A stretch of 64,000 bases of DNA from Methanolinea sp. (GCA_016699325.1 CP064971.1:806001-870000), one strand, 5' to 3'. Shown: positions 26,471 to 35,676, counted from the stretch's first letter. Numbers and translations: made by a program. Notes: generated by a model not told the origin, from the letters alone.

Positions 26471-27073
26471 GTGTGGCAGCAGTACTCGCTCGGGCTTCTC
26501 CTGGTGATGGTGGCCGCGGTCATTGCATTCTTTGCCCTGGTCCTTGAAAGGGACGATCTCCATCGCCTTCTCCTCCTCGATCTTGTGGAAATCCCATCCC
26601 TGAGCATCATCGCCCTTCTCGGGACCGATCTTGCCGAAGCGCTTATCCTCCCCGGACTGGTGGTCGGCATCGCAGAACTCCTCGCCCTATCCCAGATTTA
26701 CATCATGAAGGAGGGGATCAGGGACCGCGTGGTGAAAGGACTGAACATCGAGGTGATACAGGCCGACGCCCCTCTTATTATTTCCATCTTCCTCATCGTC
26801 TACGGGATCGTCCTCTCGGGTTTTACCGGTGGAGGGATCGTCGGCCTCAGTGTAATTTTCTACGTCATGTCCCGCGGACACCGTGAAAAGTTCGAACTGC
26901 TGGAGATAGCCGCAGGTATCTCATGGGCGGTCTGGATCTTCGCATTTTTCATCTTCATGTTCTTACCGGAATACTGGCTCACCGCGGTATTCATGGCCGC
27001 GGTAGGGATCCTGCTGAAGGTAGCCGCAAAAATGTCCCTGGTGGGGACCATGTGGGGTGATACCCCCCTATGA
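26471..27073 (+). CDS. ehaG: Eha hydrogenase membrane subunit G (DUF2105)
   Basis: A 200-residue protein with five or six membrane helices. LERDDLHRLLLLDLVEIPSL and IVGLSVIFYVMSRG are prominent. GTG start three bases after the ehaF stop; 4-bp overlap with ehaH. Probably part of the antiporter-like ion channel. Confidence 0.8.
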   Translation: MWQQYSLGLLLVMVAAVIAFFALVLERDDLHRLLLLDLVEIPSLSIIALLGTDLAEALILPGLVVGIAELLALSQIYIMKEGIRDRVVKGLNIEVIQADAPLIISIFLIVYGIVLSGFTGGGIVGLSVIFYVMSRGHREKFELLEIAAGISWAVWIFAFFIFMFLPEYWLTAVFMAAVGILLKVAAKMSLVGTMWGDTPL

Positions 27074-27723
27074 CCATTGCAGGCAACCCATTCCTGGTTT
27101 TTGAATTCGGGGATGAACTGGTATATCTCACTCCTTATACCACCACCCTGCTCCTGTTCGCCCTGGCATTCACCATCTTTGCCATCATCAGCCGCCCGGA
27201 GCGGCAGGTGGACATCGTTTTCGGGGGTGATGCGTACTATGCAAAGAAGACATCTCTGTCCGAAATGAGGTTTCGGCGATTCATGGCGATCGCGTGCGGG
27301 CTCGCATCGATGGGTGCTGTGGTGACCGGCGATATTTTCAATTTCACACTCTTCGTCTCCCTAATCGGCGTCTGCAATGTCGGAATTGTCGCAGCAGTGA
27401 AGATACGGCATGTACAGGAAGCGGCGTACCAGTACGGGATTGTAGCATTATCGGCAACTGTCCCCCTGTTCGGGGCAGCAGCATTGATCGCGGCAACCAC
27501 CGGGACCCTTTCGATGATCGAACTGGGGAAAGCGACTGCTGTTGAGGTCTATCCGGTCATCAAAGCATTGCTGGTACTCGGCGTCATGGGGGAGGGGATG
27601 GCTCCATTCTATGCCGCGAAGGCTGAAATGTTCAGGGCGCCTGGTGCACCGTACGTGATAATGTGTTCGCTCTCGTCCCTCCTCATTTTCCTGAGGGTGA
27701 TCGAGGTAGTCCTGGTGATATGA
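27070..27723 (+). CDS. ehaH: Eha hydrogenase membrane subunit H (NuoL/M/N-like)
   Basis: A 217-residue membrane protein equivalent to part of a complex I antiporter subunit: GDIFNFTLFVSLIGVCNVGI resembles the discontinuous-helix region, and VIKALLVLGVMGEGMAPFYA carries the key Lys followed by G-x-G-x-x-P-F. These residues are expected on the proton or sodium path. Overlaps ehaG by 4 bp. Confidence 0.82.
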   Translation: MTIAGNPFLVFEFGDELVYLTPYTTTLLLFALAFTIFAIISRPERQVDIVFGGDAYYAKKTSLSEMRFRRFMAIACGLASMGAVVTGDIFNFTLFVSLIGVCNVGIVAAVKIRHVQEAAYQYGIVALSATVPLFGAAALIAATTGTLSMIELGKATAVEVYPVIKALLVLGVMGEGMAPFYAAKAEMFRAPGAPYVIMCSLSSLLIFLRVIEVVLVI

Positions 27724-27724
27724 C

Positions 27725-27931
27725 ATGCTGTCGAAAAGCCATTTCGGTGTATTGGCACTTGCATCGGGGTTTCTGATGGTGATGGGTTTCTTCCTTGAGC
27801 GGGGAGAATACCTTCCCTTCTGGGCATACGCAGCATTGCTGGTCGGGTGTTTCCCCATCTTTACCCTTTCCCTAGGTCTCTGGTGGATGGCCCGGGAACA
27901 CGAGGGTGACATTCCATTCATGGGGTACTGA
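27725..27931 (+). CDS. ehaI: Eha hydrogenase membrane subunit I (DUF2104)
   Basis: A 68-residue two-helix protein (FGVLALASGFLMVMGFFL; FWAYAALLVGCFPIFTLSLG) with an amphipathic C-terminus MAREHEGDIPFMGY. Position between the NuoL/M-like and NuoH-like subunits and size fit EhaI. Confidence 0.75.
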   Translation: MLSKSHFGVLALASGFLMVMGFFLERGEYLPFWAYAALLVGCFPIFTLSLGLWWMAREHEGDIPFMGY

Positions 27932-27932
27932 C

Positions 27933-28775
27933 ATGATCGAATATGTCCTGTTTGCAGTATTCTTCGGCCTGCTCCTCATCGGCATTCATAGAAAAACAAT
28001 AGCCCGTATCCAGCGACGTCCCGGTCCACCGGTCTGGCAGGAAATCCTCCACATGCTGAAGTTCTCCTTCAAGAGTACCTGGATCCCTGCAACGGCAAGC
28101 GCTGCCCTCTTTGTGGGTATTGTCATGCTGGCCATTGGCATCTGGACCGCCGCCCTCTTTGTGGTCCTTTCGGGGGGGAGTCTCCTGATCATCTTTGGTA
28201 TCTATATGCTCCATAAGATCGTTGAGCATGGATTCGGGCTCTCGTCAGGCTCGCCCTATGGTAAGTTTGGAGGTGTCAGGTCGGTCATTTCAGCAGCCTC
28301 GGAAATACCGCTCTTTGTTACGGTCGCAGTCATTGCCCTTTTCACGGAGTCCTTTTCCCTGGCTGACATAACGGCCTACCAGGAGGTGCATGGCCCTCTC
28401 CTGTTCCTGGTCCCCCTGCCCGCCCTTGCAATGTACATTGTTATCCTCTCAAAAATGCCATCCAGTCCGTTTTCCATCGTCGAAAGCAAAGAGATCGTGT
28501 CCGGCTACAAGACCGAACATTTCGGGGTGTGGCGTGCAGGCCTGGAGGTGACCAACGGTTTGAAGACCTATGTACTGCTCCTCACGTTCCTCACCGTTTT
28601 CATTGGCGGTCTTCCCCTCTGGTGGATTGTCATCGGGATGGTTCTCCTCATCATCTCTCTCTCGTTCGTCTGCGCGTTGTGCCCGATGCTTTCACCGTTC
28701 GATACCGTGACCGTCCAGGTACTGATCACCGCGTTCATGGTTGTGTATGCCGGGATCCTGTGGGTGGTTGCATGA
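27933..28775 (+). CDS. ehaJ: Eha hydrogenase membrane subunit J (NuoH/HyfC-like)
   Basis: A 280-residue protein with seven to eight helices, homologous to NuoH, which joins the membrane arm to the hydrogenase module. Hallmarks are KTIARIQRRPGPPVWQEILH (first cytoplasmic loop) and KMPSSPFSIVESKEIVSGYK, which matches the NuoH loop with conserved acidic residues (E-x-x-x-x-x-S-G-Y). ATG 27933 directly follows the ehaI stop. Confidence 0.88.
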   Translation: MIEYVLFAVFFGLLLIGIHRKTIARIQRRPGPPVWQEILHMLKFSFKSTWIPATASAALFVGIVMLAIGIWTAALFVVLSGGSLLIIFGIYMLHKIVEHGFGLSSGSPYGKFGGVRSVISAASEIPLFVTVAVIALFTESFSLADITAYQEVHGPLLFLVPLPALAMYIVILSKMPSSPFSIVESKEIVSGYKTEHFGVWRAGLEVTNGLKTYVLLLTFLTVFIGGLPLWWIVIGMVLLIISLSFVCALCPMLSPFDTVTVQVLITAFMVVYAGILWVVA

Positions 28776-29014
28776 TCCGGGAGGTTATTCTTGGGGCGGG
28801 GGCTATCTACCTTGCAGTTTTGTTCCTCCAGCTCGTCCAGCGGCCATCAACCGCCCTGGGTGCTATCATCGCAGGCAGTGTCCTTGGGCTTGCAACGGGT
28901 CTTTACTGGTATGACAATGAACACCATATCCACAAGTGGGAGAGGTTTGCTCTCTGGGTAGCCGTCCTCCTCTTCTTAATCTATGGGATATTCACATACC
29001 CGGGTGTGCTATGA
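28772..29014 (+). CDS. Eha hydrogenase small membrane subunit (EhaK or EhaL position)
   Basis: An 80-residue protein with three hydrophobic segments: VILGAGAIYLAVLFLQLV, ALGAIIAGSVLGLATGLYWY and ALWVAVLLFLIYGIF. Only one gene lies between ehaJ and ehaM, where Methanothermobacter has ehaK and ehaL, so the letter is unresolved. ATGA overlaps at both ends make it part of the operon. Confidence 0.7.
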   Translation: MIREVILGAGAIYLAVLFLQLVQRPSTALGAIIAGSVLGLATGLYWYDNEHHIHKWERFALWVAVLLFLIYGIFTYPGVL

Positions 29015-29400
29015 GCGAATATCTGTACGAAAAGGATCTTACCGCCATGAAGTACAATATCCTCGTCAGCACCCGCCATGACCGGATGGTGCGTGAGATT
29101 GCATCCGATCTCCGTATCCCGCATATCAGGCTCAGGCGATACATCATGGAGCGGTTCGACATGCTGCTGATGGAGAACCTTCCGGCACGGTATGAAGAGG
29201 GAAAACGGCAGACAGCACATGCGCCCGAGCCGGAACGCAGCCTGCGGACCCACCTGTACTCGCGGGCCGTCCCGCTTCTTGACGAGGACGAGATGGGCCG
29301 TATCCTCTCCCGCATAAAAGAGTTGATGGAACATGATACGCCACGGGAGGAAGCCGTCTCAGCCGGCAGGGACCTGATCAGGGAGGCGATCCTGAGATGA
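29011..29400 (+). CDS. ehaM: Eha hydrogenase subunit M (DUF1959)
   Basis: A 129-residue soluble helical protein. LTAMKYNILVSTRHDRMVRE, IPHIRLRRYIMERFDMLLME and a charged C-terminal helix fit EhaM, a cytoplasmic accessory subunit of unknown detailed role. Overlaps its neighbours by 4 bp on both sides. Confidence 0.78.
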   Translation: MSEYLYEKDLTAMKYNILVSTRHDRMVREIASDLRIPHIRLRRYIMERFDMLLMENLPARYEEGKRQTAHAPEPERSLRTHLYSRAVPLLDEDEMGRILSRIKELMEHDTPREEAVSAGRDLIREAILR

Positions 29401-29852
29401 GCCTGCTCCAGAAGGTCAAGAACTTCGTCCGTTCAAAATCAATTCATGTCGCCTATGTCGACGTGGGTTCGTGCAACGGTTGCGATATCGAGGTGCTCGC
29501 CTGTCTCTCCCCCCGGTACGACATCGAACAGTACGGGATTTACGTCCACAACAATCCCCGTGAGGCCGACATACTCCTGGTAATCGGTGCTTTCACACCA
29601 GGCTGGGAGGAGAAGCTCCGCAGCGTATGGGACAAGATTCCCGAACCCAAAGCAGCGATTGCCATCGGGAACTGCCCGATATCGGGGTGCCTGTATAACC
29701 GCCCGCACACGCTCATCGATCCGCCGGTGGCCAAGCACATCCCCATCGCCGCCCAGGTCCCAGGATGCCCCCCGCGGCCAACGGAGATCCTCTCCGCGGT
29801 GCTGGCTGTCGCTCCGGTCGTGTTCAAGGACTACGAGGTGAAGAAGCGATGA
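29397..29852 (+). CDS. ehaN: Eha [NiFe] hydrogenase small subunit
   Basis: A 151-residue NuoB/HycG-like protein holding the proximal [4Fe-4S] cluster. Ligands are in DVGSCNGCDIE (two Cys), GNCPISGC and VPGCPPRP. It relays electrons from the NiFe site in EhaO to the ferredoxin subunits. Size is short, as in other group 4 enzymes. Confidence 0.92.
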   Translation: MSLLQKVKNFVRSKSIHVAYVDVGSCNGCDIEVLACLSPRYDIEQYGIYVHNNPREADILLVIGAFTPGWEEKLRSVWDKIPEPKAAIAIGNCPISGCLYNRPHTLIDPPVAKHIPIAAQVPGCPPRPTEILSAVLAVAPVVFKDYEVKKR

Positions 29853-30937
29853 AACGGACCGTGGATGTTTCGATACCCGTCGGGCCGATACACCCCTGCT
29901 GGAAAGAACCGGCCCGGGTCAAATGCGAGACGAAAGGCGAGTACGTCATCTCGGCCGAGGTGGAACTTGGCTACATGAAGAAGGGGATCGAACGGATCAT
30001 GCGGGGACGACCCTGGCAGGAAGTGATGTTCCTTGCCGAACGGGTATGCGGGATCTGCTCGGTCATCCACAACATGGTCTTTATCGAGTCGCTCGAGGGT
30101 ATCAGCAACATTCCGGTCCCCGAACGCGCTGCTTTGCTCCGGGTCGTTGTCAACGAGCTTGACCGGATGCAGAGCCACATCCTTGCCAATTTCTCGTACT
30201 GTTACACCATCGAGCACGAGACGCTTGCCATGTACCTGCTGGATGTCCGTGAGAAGGTGATGGACGAGCTGGAGCGGATCACCGGGGCCCGGGTGACCTG
30301 CGCATACATCGTACCGGGGGGGGTCAGGTTCGATCTCAGGCAGGAGGACGAACTGCACCTGCGGGCGAACCTTGCCGCTATCGAAGAAGAGGTTACCCGG
30401 TATATGGGGATGTTTGAGAACGGTCCGATGATCGCATTGCGGAGCAGAGGGATCGGAATTCTCACCAGGGAGGCCGCCCGTGAGGCTTGTGCCGTGGGAC
30501 CAACCGCGCGGGCCAGCGGGATACCTGAATCTGACCGGAGGTTGCACCATCCGACATATCAGAAGCTCGGGTTTACCCCGATCTCCAGGGAGGAGGGAGA
30601 CAATTTCGCCCGGATCATGATGAGGTTCCAGGAAGTCCTCCAGAGCATCGCCCTGATTCGCATATGCCTCGACACGTTACCGGAAGGACCCATCCGTGGC
30701 GGTGGAATCCCCGGTGCGGGCGAGATAGCATACTCCGGCGAAGCCCCGCGCGGGGAACTCTCCTATTTCATCAGGACCGATGCTGCGGGCAGGATCATCG
30801 ATATCACCATCCAGACCCCGTCCATCATGAACATCGAGGCATGCTGTCACTACATGCTCAAGGGAGTTGCATCGCTTGCGGACATCCCGTCGACCTTTGT
30901 CTCGTCGGACCCCTGCATCGCCTGCACGGAGCGGTGA
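29849..30937 (+). CDS. ehaO: Eha [NiFe] hydrogenase large subunit
   Basis: A 362-residue NuoD/HycE-like subunit. Both NiFe-binding pairs are intact: ERVCGICSVIH near residue 70 and SDPCIACTER at the C-terminus. There is no long C-terminal extension for protease processing, as in other Eha-type enzymes. H2 is split here. HypB for nickel insertion is encoded at 43 kb. ATG 29849 overlaps the ehaN stop. Confidence 0.93.
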   Translation: MKRTVDVSIPVGPIHPCWKEPARVKCETKGEYVISAEVELGYMKKGIERIMRGRPWQEVMFLAERVCGICSVIHNMVFIESLEGISNIPVPERAALLRVVVNELDRMQSHILANFSYCYTIEHETLAMYLLDVREKVMDELERITGARVTCAYIVPGGVRFDLRQEDELHLRANLAAIEEEVTRYMGMFENGPMIALRSRGIGILTREAAREACAVGPTARASGIPESDRRLHHPTYQKLGFTPISREEGDNFARIMMRFQEVLQSIALIRICLDTLPEGPIRGGGIPGAGEIAYSGEAPRGELSYFIRTDAAGRIIDITIQTPSIMNIEACCHYMLKGVASLADIPSTFVSSDPCIACTER

Positions 30938-30938
30938 T

Positions 30939-31550
30939 ATGGCCCTCTCGATCTTATACTACGCAAAAGAGTTCCTCCGTGGTGAATGGTTTAAGAAGTT
31001 CCTCACCGCAAAGACCGCCCCGCTAGCCACCCCACCATACTTCCGGGATTACCCTGAACTGACAGGCAAGACCTGCACCCACCAGCTCTTCTGCATGATG
31101 GCCTGCCCGGCACCCGGTGCAATCGAAGTGGTCATGACGCAGGAGGGGTGGATGCCCCGCATCCACATCGGCCACTGCATAAGGTGCGGCCTCTGCGTGG
31201 AGGCGTGCCCAAACGGCGTGCTGACGAGCGGGCGGATACTCGAGTCGATGTTCTACGACAACACCAGGCTCTCGTTCTCGTTCCAGATTGACGTGGACCT
31301 GGACAGGTGCATGGGTTGTGGGAACTGTTCAGTCGCCTGCCCTGTGAATAAGCTGATCGATGCGCAGATGGCGCACGGAGGCCGGGCCTCCACGGACGAA
31401 CTTCTGCTCCGGGTGAACGAAGGGAAATGTCAGGTGCTCCATGTTGAGAAGTGCACGGGGTGCAAGACCTGCGAGGACAACTGCCCGAACGAAGCTATCC
31501 ACGTCGCCCGTCTTCTCGAAGCTGTCCATGGACCCGAGGAGGAGATATGA
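30939..31550 (+). CDS. ehaP: Polyferredoxin subunit of the Eha/Fwd array
   Basis: A 203-residue protein with three standard [4Fe-4S] motifs: CIRCGLCVEACPNG, CMGCGNCSVACPVN and CTGCKTCEDNCPNE, plus an atypical N-terminal CTHQLFCMMACPAPG that could hold a fourth. It lies between hydrogenase large subunit and fwdD, so it is placed to carry electrons from hydrogenase to formylmethanofuran dehydrogenase. EhaP is the position-based name; it could equally be a Fwd-type ferredoxin. Confidence 0.78.
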   Translation: MALSILYYAKEFLRGEWFKKFLTAKTAPLATPPYFRDYPELTGKTCTHQLFCMMACPAPGAIEVVMTQEGWMPRIHIGHCIRCGLCVEACPNGVLTSGRILESMFYDNTRLSFSFQIDVDLDRCMGCGNCSVACPVNKLIDAQMAHGGRASTDELLLRVNEGKCQVLHVEKCTGCKTCEDNCPNEAIHVARLLEAVHGPEEEI

Positions 31551-31936
31551 AGTTCCTCCTGAACACCGGACGGACGATCCGGCAGGGCTCGTATGTGGAG
31601 CGGAAGAATGCCCCCTCATACCGGGAGGAGACCTCTTCGATCCGCATGAACCCAATCGACATGTTCGAGCTGATGGCAGAGGAGGGCGATCGCGTGAGGG
31701 TCCGAAGCAAAACCGGCGAAGTGGTGATGTGGGTCCGGCCTGACCCGGGTCTCGTCCGGGGGAGGGTCTTTTGCTGCCTCGGGCCATATGCAAACCACCT
31801 CGTCAGCCCGGAAACCCATGGCACCGGGATGCCAGACTTCAAGGTCACCGAGGTGGAGATCGAGATTACAGAGGACCCGGTTCCGTCCCCTGGAGCGCTG
31901 ATGGGCCGGTGCGGGGGTGTCCCGTATGAAGATTGA
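31547..31936 (+). CDS. fwdD: Formylmethanofuran dehydrogenase subunit D
   Basis: A 129-residue molybdopterin-dinucleotide-binding beta-barrel that caps the FwdB active site. NTGRTIRQGSYVERK, EEGDRVRVRSKTGEVVMWV and GPYANHLVSPETHGTGMPDF are its typical segments. It starts inside the polyferredoxin stop and overlaps fwdB by 11 bp. Confidence 0.9.
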   Translation: MKFLLNTGRTIRQGSYVERKNAPSYREETSSIRMNPIDMFELMAEEGDRVRVRSKTGEVVMWVRPDPGLVRGRVFCCLGPYANHLVSPETHGTGMPDFKVTEVEIEITEDPVPSPGALMGRCGGVPYED

Positions 31937-33212
31937 GGATGTTGTCTGCTCGTTCTGCGGGTGCCTCTGCGACGATCTCGTCGTAGAGGTGGAGGGGACA
32001 CGCGTTGTTAACGTAGAGAACGGCTGCACGCTTGCAAACGAGAAGTTCATGGGCGACCACCGGCTGGAAGCTCCTATCCGGAGGCACAAAGAAGGGTGGG
32101 AGAAGGTCTCATACGAGAGGGCGATCGAGGAGACCGCGGGCATCCTCCTCGACGCAGACCGCCCGCTCCTCTATGGATGGAGCGGGACGTATGGAGAAGC
32201 CCAGACCATCGGGGTCCACCTGGCAGAGGTGCTCGGGGGAGTCATCGATAACACTTCGACGGTCTGCCACGGTCCTTCCATCATGGCGATCCAGGAGGTC
32301 GGCCACCCCGGCTGCACGCTCGGGCAGGTCAAGAACAGGGCCGACGTCGTGGTGTATTGGGGGGCAAACCCGATCGATGCCCATCCCCGGCACATGAGCA
32401 GGTACACCACCTACTGCGACGGGTTCTTCGTGAAGAATGCGTTCAGGGAGAGGAAAGTGGTGGTCGTGGACGTCCGCGAGACCGAGTCCTCACAGGTCGC
32501 AGACGAGTTCGTGAAGGTGAACCCCGGGGGCGACTACGCGGTTCTCTCGGCGCTCCGGGCGATTGTCCGCGGGAAAGGCGGCATCATCCCGCAATACGTG
32601 GAGGGCGTCTCCCGCGAGCAGCTCTTCAGGGTCGCGGAGATGTGCAAGGCGGCAAAATTCGGAGCCTTCTTCTTCGGTGTCGGGCTCACCATGGCTCCCG
32701 GGAAGTACAAGAATATCCGGAACGCCATCGAGCTCACCCAGGAGCTGAACCGGCACACAAAGTTCACCATCTCCCCGATGAGGGGGCACTGGAACGTGTA
32801 CGGCTCAAACGAGGTGTTCACCTGGCTCACCGGCTATCCCTATGCGATCGATTTTGCAAGGGGGATCGCCTTCTATAACCCGGGAGAGACCACGAGCGTG
32901 GACATCCTCCGGCGGGGAGAATGCGATGCCTGCCTCATCGTGGCAAGTGACCCCGGTGCACACTTCCCGCGGGCATGCGCAGAGCACCTCGCACACATCC
33001 CAACCGTCCAGATTGACCCACATGTCAACGTGACTACCCACCTATCGCAAATCCAGATCCCGGTTGCGGTTGCGGGGATCGACTCCGAGGGGACTGCCTA
33101 CCGGATGGACGGCGTCCCTATCCGGACCCGGAAGCTCTTCCAGGGGAGCTATCCCGACGACCTCGAGATACTCGAGAAGATTTACGCAATCGTTAAGGAG
33201 GCGAAGGGATGA
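31926..33212 (+). CDS. fwdB: Formylmethanofuran dehydrogenase subunit B, second copy
   Basis: A 428-residue pterin enzyme reducing CO2 to formate. [4Fe-4S] ligands C8, C11, C15 and C34 are present with an extra C13 (CSFCGCLC). Catalytic Cys is C114 (NTSTVCHGPS). It is clearly diverged from the copy at 16-17.7 kb. ATG 31926 is used; GTG 31917 is possible. Translationally coupled to fwdD and fwdA. Confidence 0.93.
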   Translation: MKIEDVVCSFCGCLCDDLVVEVEGTRVVNVENGCTLANEKFMGDHRLEAPIRRHKEGWEKVSYERAIEETAGILLDADRPLLYGWSGTYGEAQTIGVHLAEVLGGVIDNTSTVCHGPSIMAIQEVGHPGCTLGQVKNRADVVVYWGANPIDAHPRHMSRYTTYCDGFFVKNAFRERKVVVVDVRETESSQVADEFVKVNPGGDYAVLSALRAIVRGKGGIIPQYVEGVSREQLFRVAEMCKAAKFGAFFFGVGLTMAPGKYKNIRNAIELTQELNRHTKFTISPMRGHWNVYGSNEVFTWLTGYPYAIDFARGIAFYNPGETTSVDILRRGECDACLIVASDPGAHFPRACAEHLAHIPTVQIDPHVNVTTHLSQIQIPVAVAGIDSEGTAYRMDGVPIRTRKLFQGSYPDDLEILEKIYAIVKEAKG

Positions 33213-34912
33213 CGCCAGGGCTCCTGGTCAAAAACGCGTTCGTGATCGACCCCCTCTCGGGGATCAGGGGCGAGATCATGGATATCGCGATCGTCAACGG
33301 CAGGATCGTGGAAGAGACGCCGCCGGGTGCAGAAGTCATCGATGCCGCCGGGTGCCTGACACTCCCCGGTGGGATCGACTCCCACTCCCATGTCTGCGGG
33401 ACCAAGGTGAACTTCGGGCGATACATGAGCCCTGAGGACATGCGGGCCGGGAGGACCGCACGCAAGGGCGTCATGCGCGTGACCTCCGGCTACAGCGTGC
33501 CCACAACGTTTGGCAATTCCTACCGCTACTGCACCATGGGATACACAACGGTCCTCGAAGGGGCGATGGCCCCCCTCGAGGCCCGGCACACCCACGAGGA
33601 GTTCACCGCGACTCCCCACCAGGACATGCTCGCCAACACCCTCTTTGACGGCAACTGGTCCGTCATGGAGGCGGTGAGGGAAAAAGATGATAAGAGGGCG
33701 GCCGCCATCGTTGCATGGACTCTTGAGGCAGTCAGGGGGTTTGCCATCAAGCTGACCAACCCGGGGGGCACCGAGGCGTGGGGCTGGGGCGAGGACGTGA
33801 ACAGCATCCATGACCCGGTCCAGAACTTCGAGGTGACGCCAGCCGAGATCATCGGGACGATGATCCGGGCAAACGAAATCCTTAACCTGCCCCACTCGGT
33901 CCACCTCCACTGCAACAACCTCGGTGTCCCGGGGAACTACCGGACAACCCTTGACACCATCGACCTTGTCCCTGACCTCAACAGGGAACGCCAGAGCCTG
34001 TATCTCACCCATGTCCAGTTCCATTCCTACGGCGGGTCGACCTGGAGGGACATCAGTTCACGGTCCGAGGACATCGCCCGTGCAGTGAATGCCAGGCCCC
34101 AGGTGGTCATGGACATGGGGCAGATCATGTTTGGGAGGACGACCACCATGACCGCCGATGGGCCCATGGAGTTCAAGCTCTACCTGCTTCACCACAACAA
34201 GTGGAGCAACCACGACGTGGAGCTCGAGACCGGGTCGGGGATCATCCCGGTCTACTACGGGAGAAAGAGCCTCGTTAACTGCGTCATGTGGTCCATCGGC
34301 CTCGAGCTTGCACTCTTGACGAAGAACCCCTGGCAGTGCCTGCTCTCCACAGACAGCCCGAACGGAGCGCCGTTCGTGAAATACCCCGAGATCATTGCGC
34401 TCCTGATGAGCAGGAAGCTTCGTGAAAACGAGAGGAAGATGATAGACCGGAGGACCGAGCACTACGTCCCACTGTTCTCTATCGACAGGGAACTCGACTG
34501 GTACGAGATCGCGGTGATGACCCGCGCCGGGCAGGCAAAGGCCCTTGGAATCACCCATATCGGGAAGGGGCACCTGGCACCCGGGGCCGAGGCTGACATC
34601 GCCATCTACCCGATCAGGCCGGACCAGGTCGACCCTTCCGTTGATTACCAGCAGGTGATGGCCGCTTTCTCCCGCACCCGCTACACCATCAAGCGCGGGC
34701 GGGTGGTGGCACGCGACGGCGAAGTGGTGGTGGAGGGGGCAAACAGCACCATATGGTCCAGGGTGAAGGTACCGGAAGAGTATGACATGGGTAACGACCC
34801 TGAGTTCACGAAGAAGTTCGAGCAATACTATACGGTCAGGATGCGAAATTACCCGGTCCAGGACGTCTACCTGCCAAGAGGCCTCCGGATCGATACGGAG
34901 GCGTCGTTATGA
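33209..34912 (+). CDS. fwdA: Formylmethanofuran dehydrogenase subunit A, second copy (intact)
   Basis: A 567-residue amidohydrolase-like subunit. Metal ligands H59 and H61 (IDSHSHVCG), lysine in FAIKLTNPGGTEAWGWG, HLHCNNLG, THVQFHSYGG and catalytic Asp in STDSPNGAP are all present. The TDHPN motif of other FwdAs is TDSPN here, keeping the Asp. It transfers formate, delivered by an internal tunnel from FwdB, to methanofuran. Overlaps fwdB and fwdC by 4 bp. Confidence 0.94.
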   Translation: MTPGLLVKNAFVIDPLSGIRGEIMDIAIVNGRIVEETPPGAEVIDAAGCLTLPGGIDSHSHVCGTKVNFGRYMSPEDMRAGRTARKGVMRVTSGYSVPTTFGNSYRYCTMGYTTVLEGAMAPLEARHTHEEFTATPHQDMLANTLFDGNWSVMEAVREKDDKRAAAIVAWTLEAVRGFAIKLTNPGGTEAWGWGEDVNSIHDPVQNFEVTPAEIIGTMIRANEILNLPHSVHLHCNNLGVPGNYRTTLDTIDLVPDLNRERQSLYLTHVQFHSYGGSTWRDISSRSEDIARAVNARPQVVMDMGQIMFGRTTTMTADGPMEFKLYLLHHNKWSNHDVELETGSGIIPVYYGRKSLVNCVMWSIGLELALLTKNPWQCLLSTDSPNGAPFVKYPEIIALLMSRKLRENERKMIDRRTEHYVPLFSIDRELDWYEIAVMTRAGQAKALGITHIGKGHLAPGAEADIAIYPIRPDQVDPSVDYQQVMAAFSRTRYTIKRGRVVARDGEVVVEGANSTIWSRVKVPEEYDMGNDPEFTKKFEQYYTVRMRNYPVQDVYLPRGLRIDTEASL

Positions 34913-35676
34913 GGGTCGTCCTGAAGACCAAGCAGCGTGCGAAACCGAGGATCCCCATCGAGGCTGAGGAGATCATCCCCCAGAACTTTCTGCGCAGGAA
35001 CGACGTGAAGGTCTTCGAAGGGAACAAGGAGCGTTCGCTTGGTGACCTCTTCTTCGTCACCAGCGAGGGCCCGGCGGTCTCGCCCGACCAGGTGGAGGTG
35101 ATCCTCACCGGAGAGACCGGGGTCATAAAGAGGGTGGGTGAGTACATGAACGCCGGCAGGATCATCATCGAGGGGGATATCGGAATGCACTGCGGGAACT
35201 TCATGAGCGCTGGAGAGATCATCGTCCGGGGGAACGCCGATGCGTGGCTGGGTCGCGAGATGAGGGGCGGTCACATCCTTTGCGAGGGGAACGCCGGTCA
35301 TTACTGCGGGGCGGGTTATCGCGGTGAGAAGAGGGGCATGAGGGGCGGCACGGTCGAGGTGATGGGGAATGCCGGGGATTTTACAGCCGAGTACCTCTCG
35401 GGCGGCGAGGTCATCATCCATGGCAACTGCGGGGACCTGCCCGGCGTGGAAATGAGGGGGGGGAAGCTTGTCATCGGGGGGGATTGCACACGGCCCTGCG
35501 GGAACATGACTGGTGGGACGTGCATGGTCTTTGGGGAGGCACGGCAGTTCCTCCCGACGTTCGTGCGGAATGGAACTGAGGAAGTGGAGTATAAGGGGAA
35601 ACGGTACCGGATGGCCGCATTCCGCGGGGATGTTGCCAACCGCGGAAAGGGGATCGTCCTCGTAAGAGAGGATTAG
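34909..35676 (+). CDS. fwdC: Formylmethanofuran dehydrogenase subunit C
   Basis: A 255-residue protein built on a glutamate-synthase-type beta-helix; repeated G-x-x-x-G turns appear in GRIIIEGDIGMHCGNFMSAG, GGHILCEGNAGHYCG and GGKLVIGGDC. FwdC is the scaffold holding FwdA, B and D together. Last gene of the array; no strong terminator is visible just after it. Confidence 0.94.
   Translation: MRVVLKTKQRAKPRIPIEAEEIIPQNFLRRNDVKVFEGNKERSLGDLFFVTSEGPAVSPDQVEVILTGETGVIKRVGEYMNAGRIIIEGDIGMHCGNFMSAGEIIVRGNADAWLGREMRGGHILCEGNAGHYCGAGYRGEKRGMRGGTVEVMGNAGDFTAEYLSGGEVIIHGNCGDLPGVEMRGGKLVIGGDCTRPCGNMTGGTCMVFGEARQFLPTFVRNGTEEVEYKGKRYRMAAFRGDVANRGKGIVLVRED

Noticed and set aside
33182..34024. 280-codon frame antisense to fwdA
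   Set aside because: Shadow of intact fwdA; no recognisable domain.
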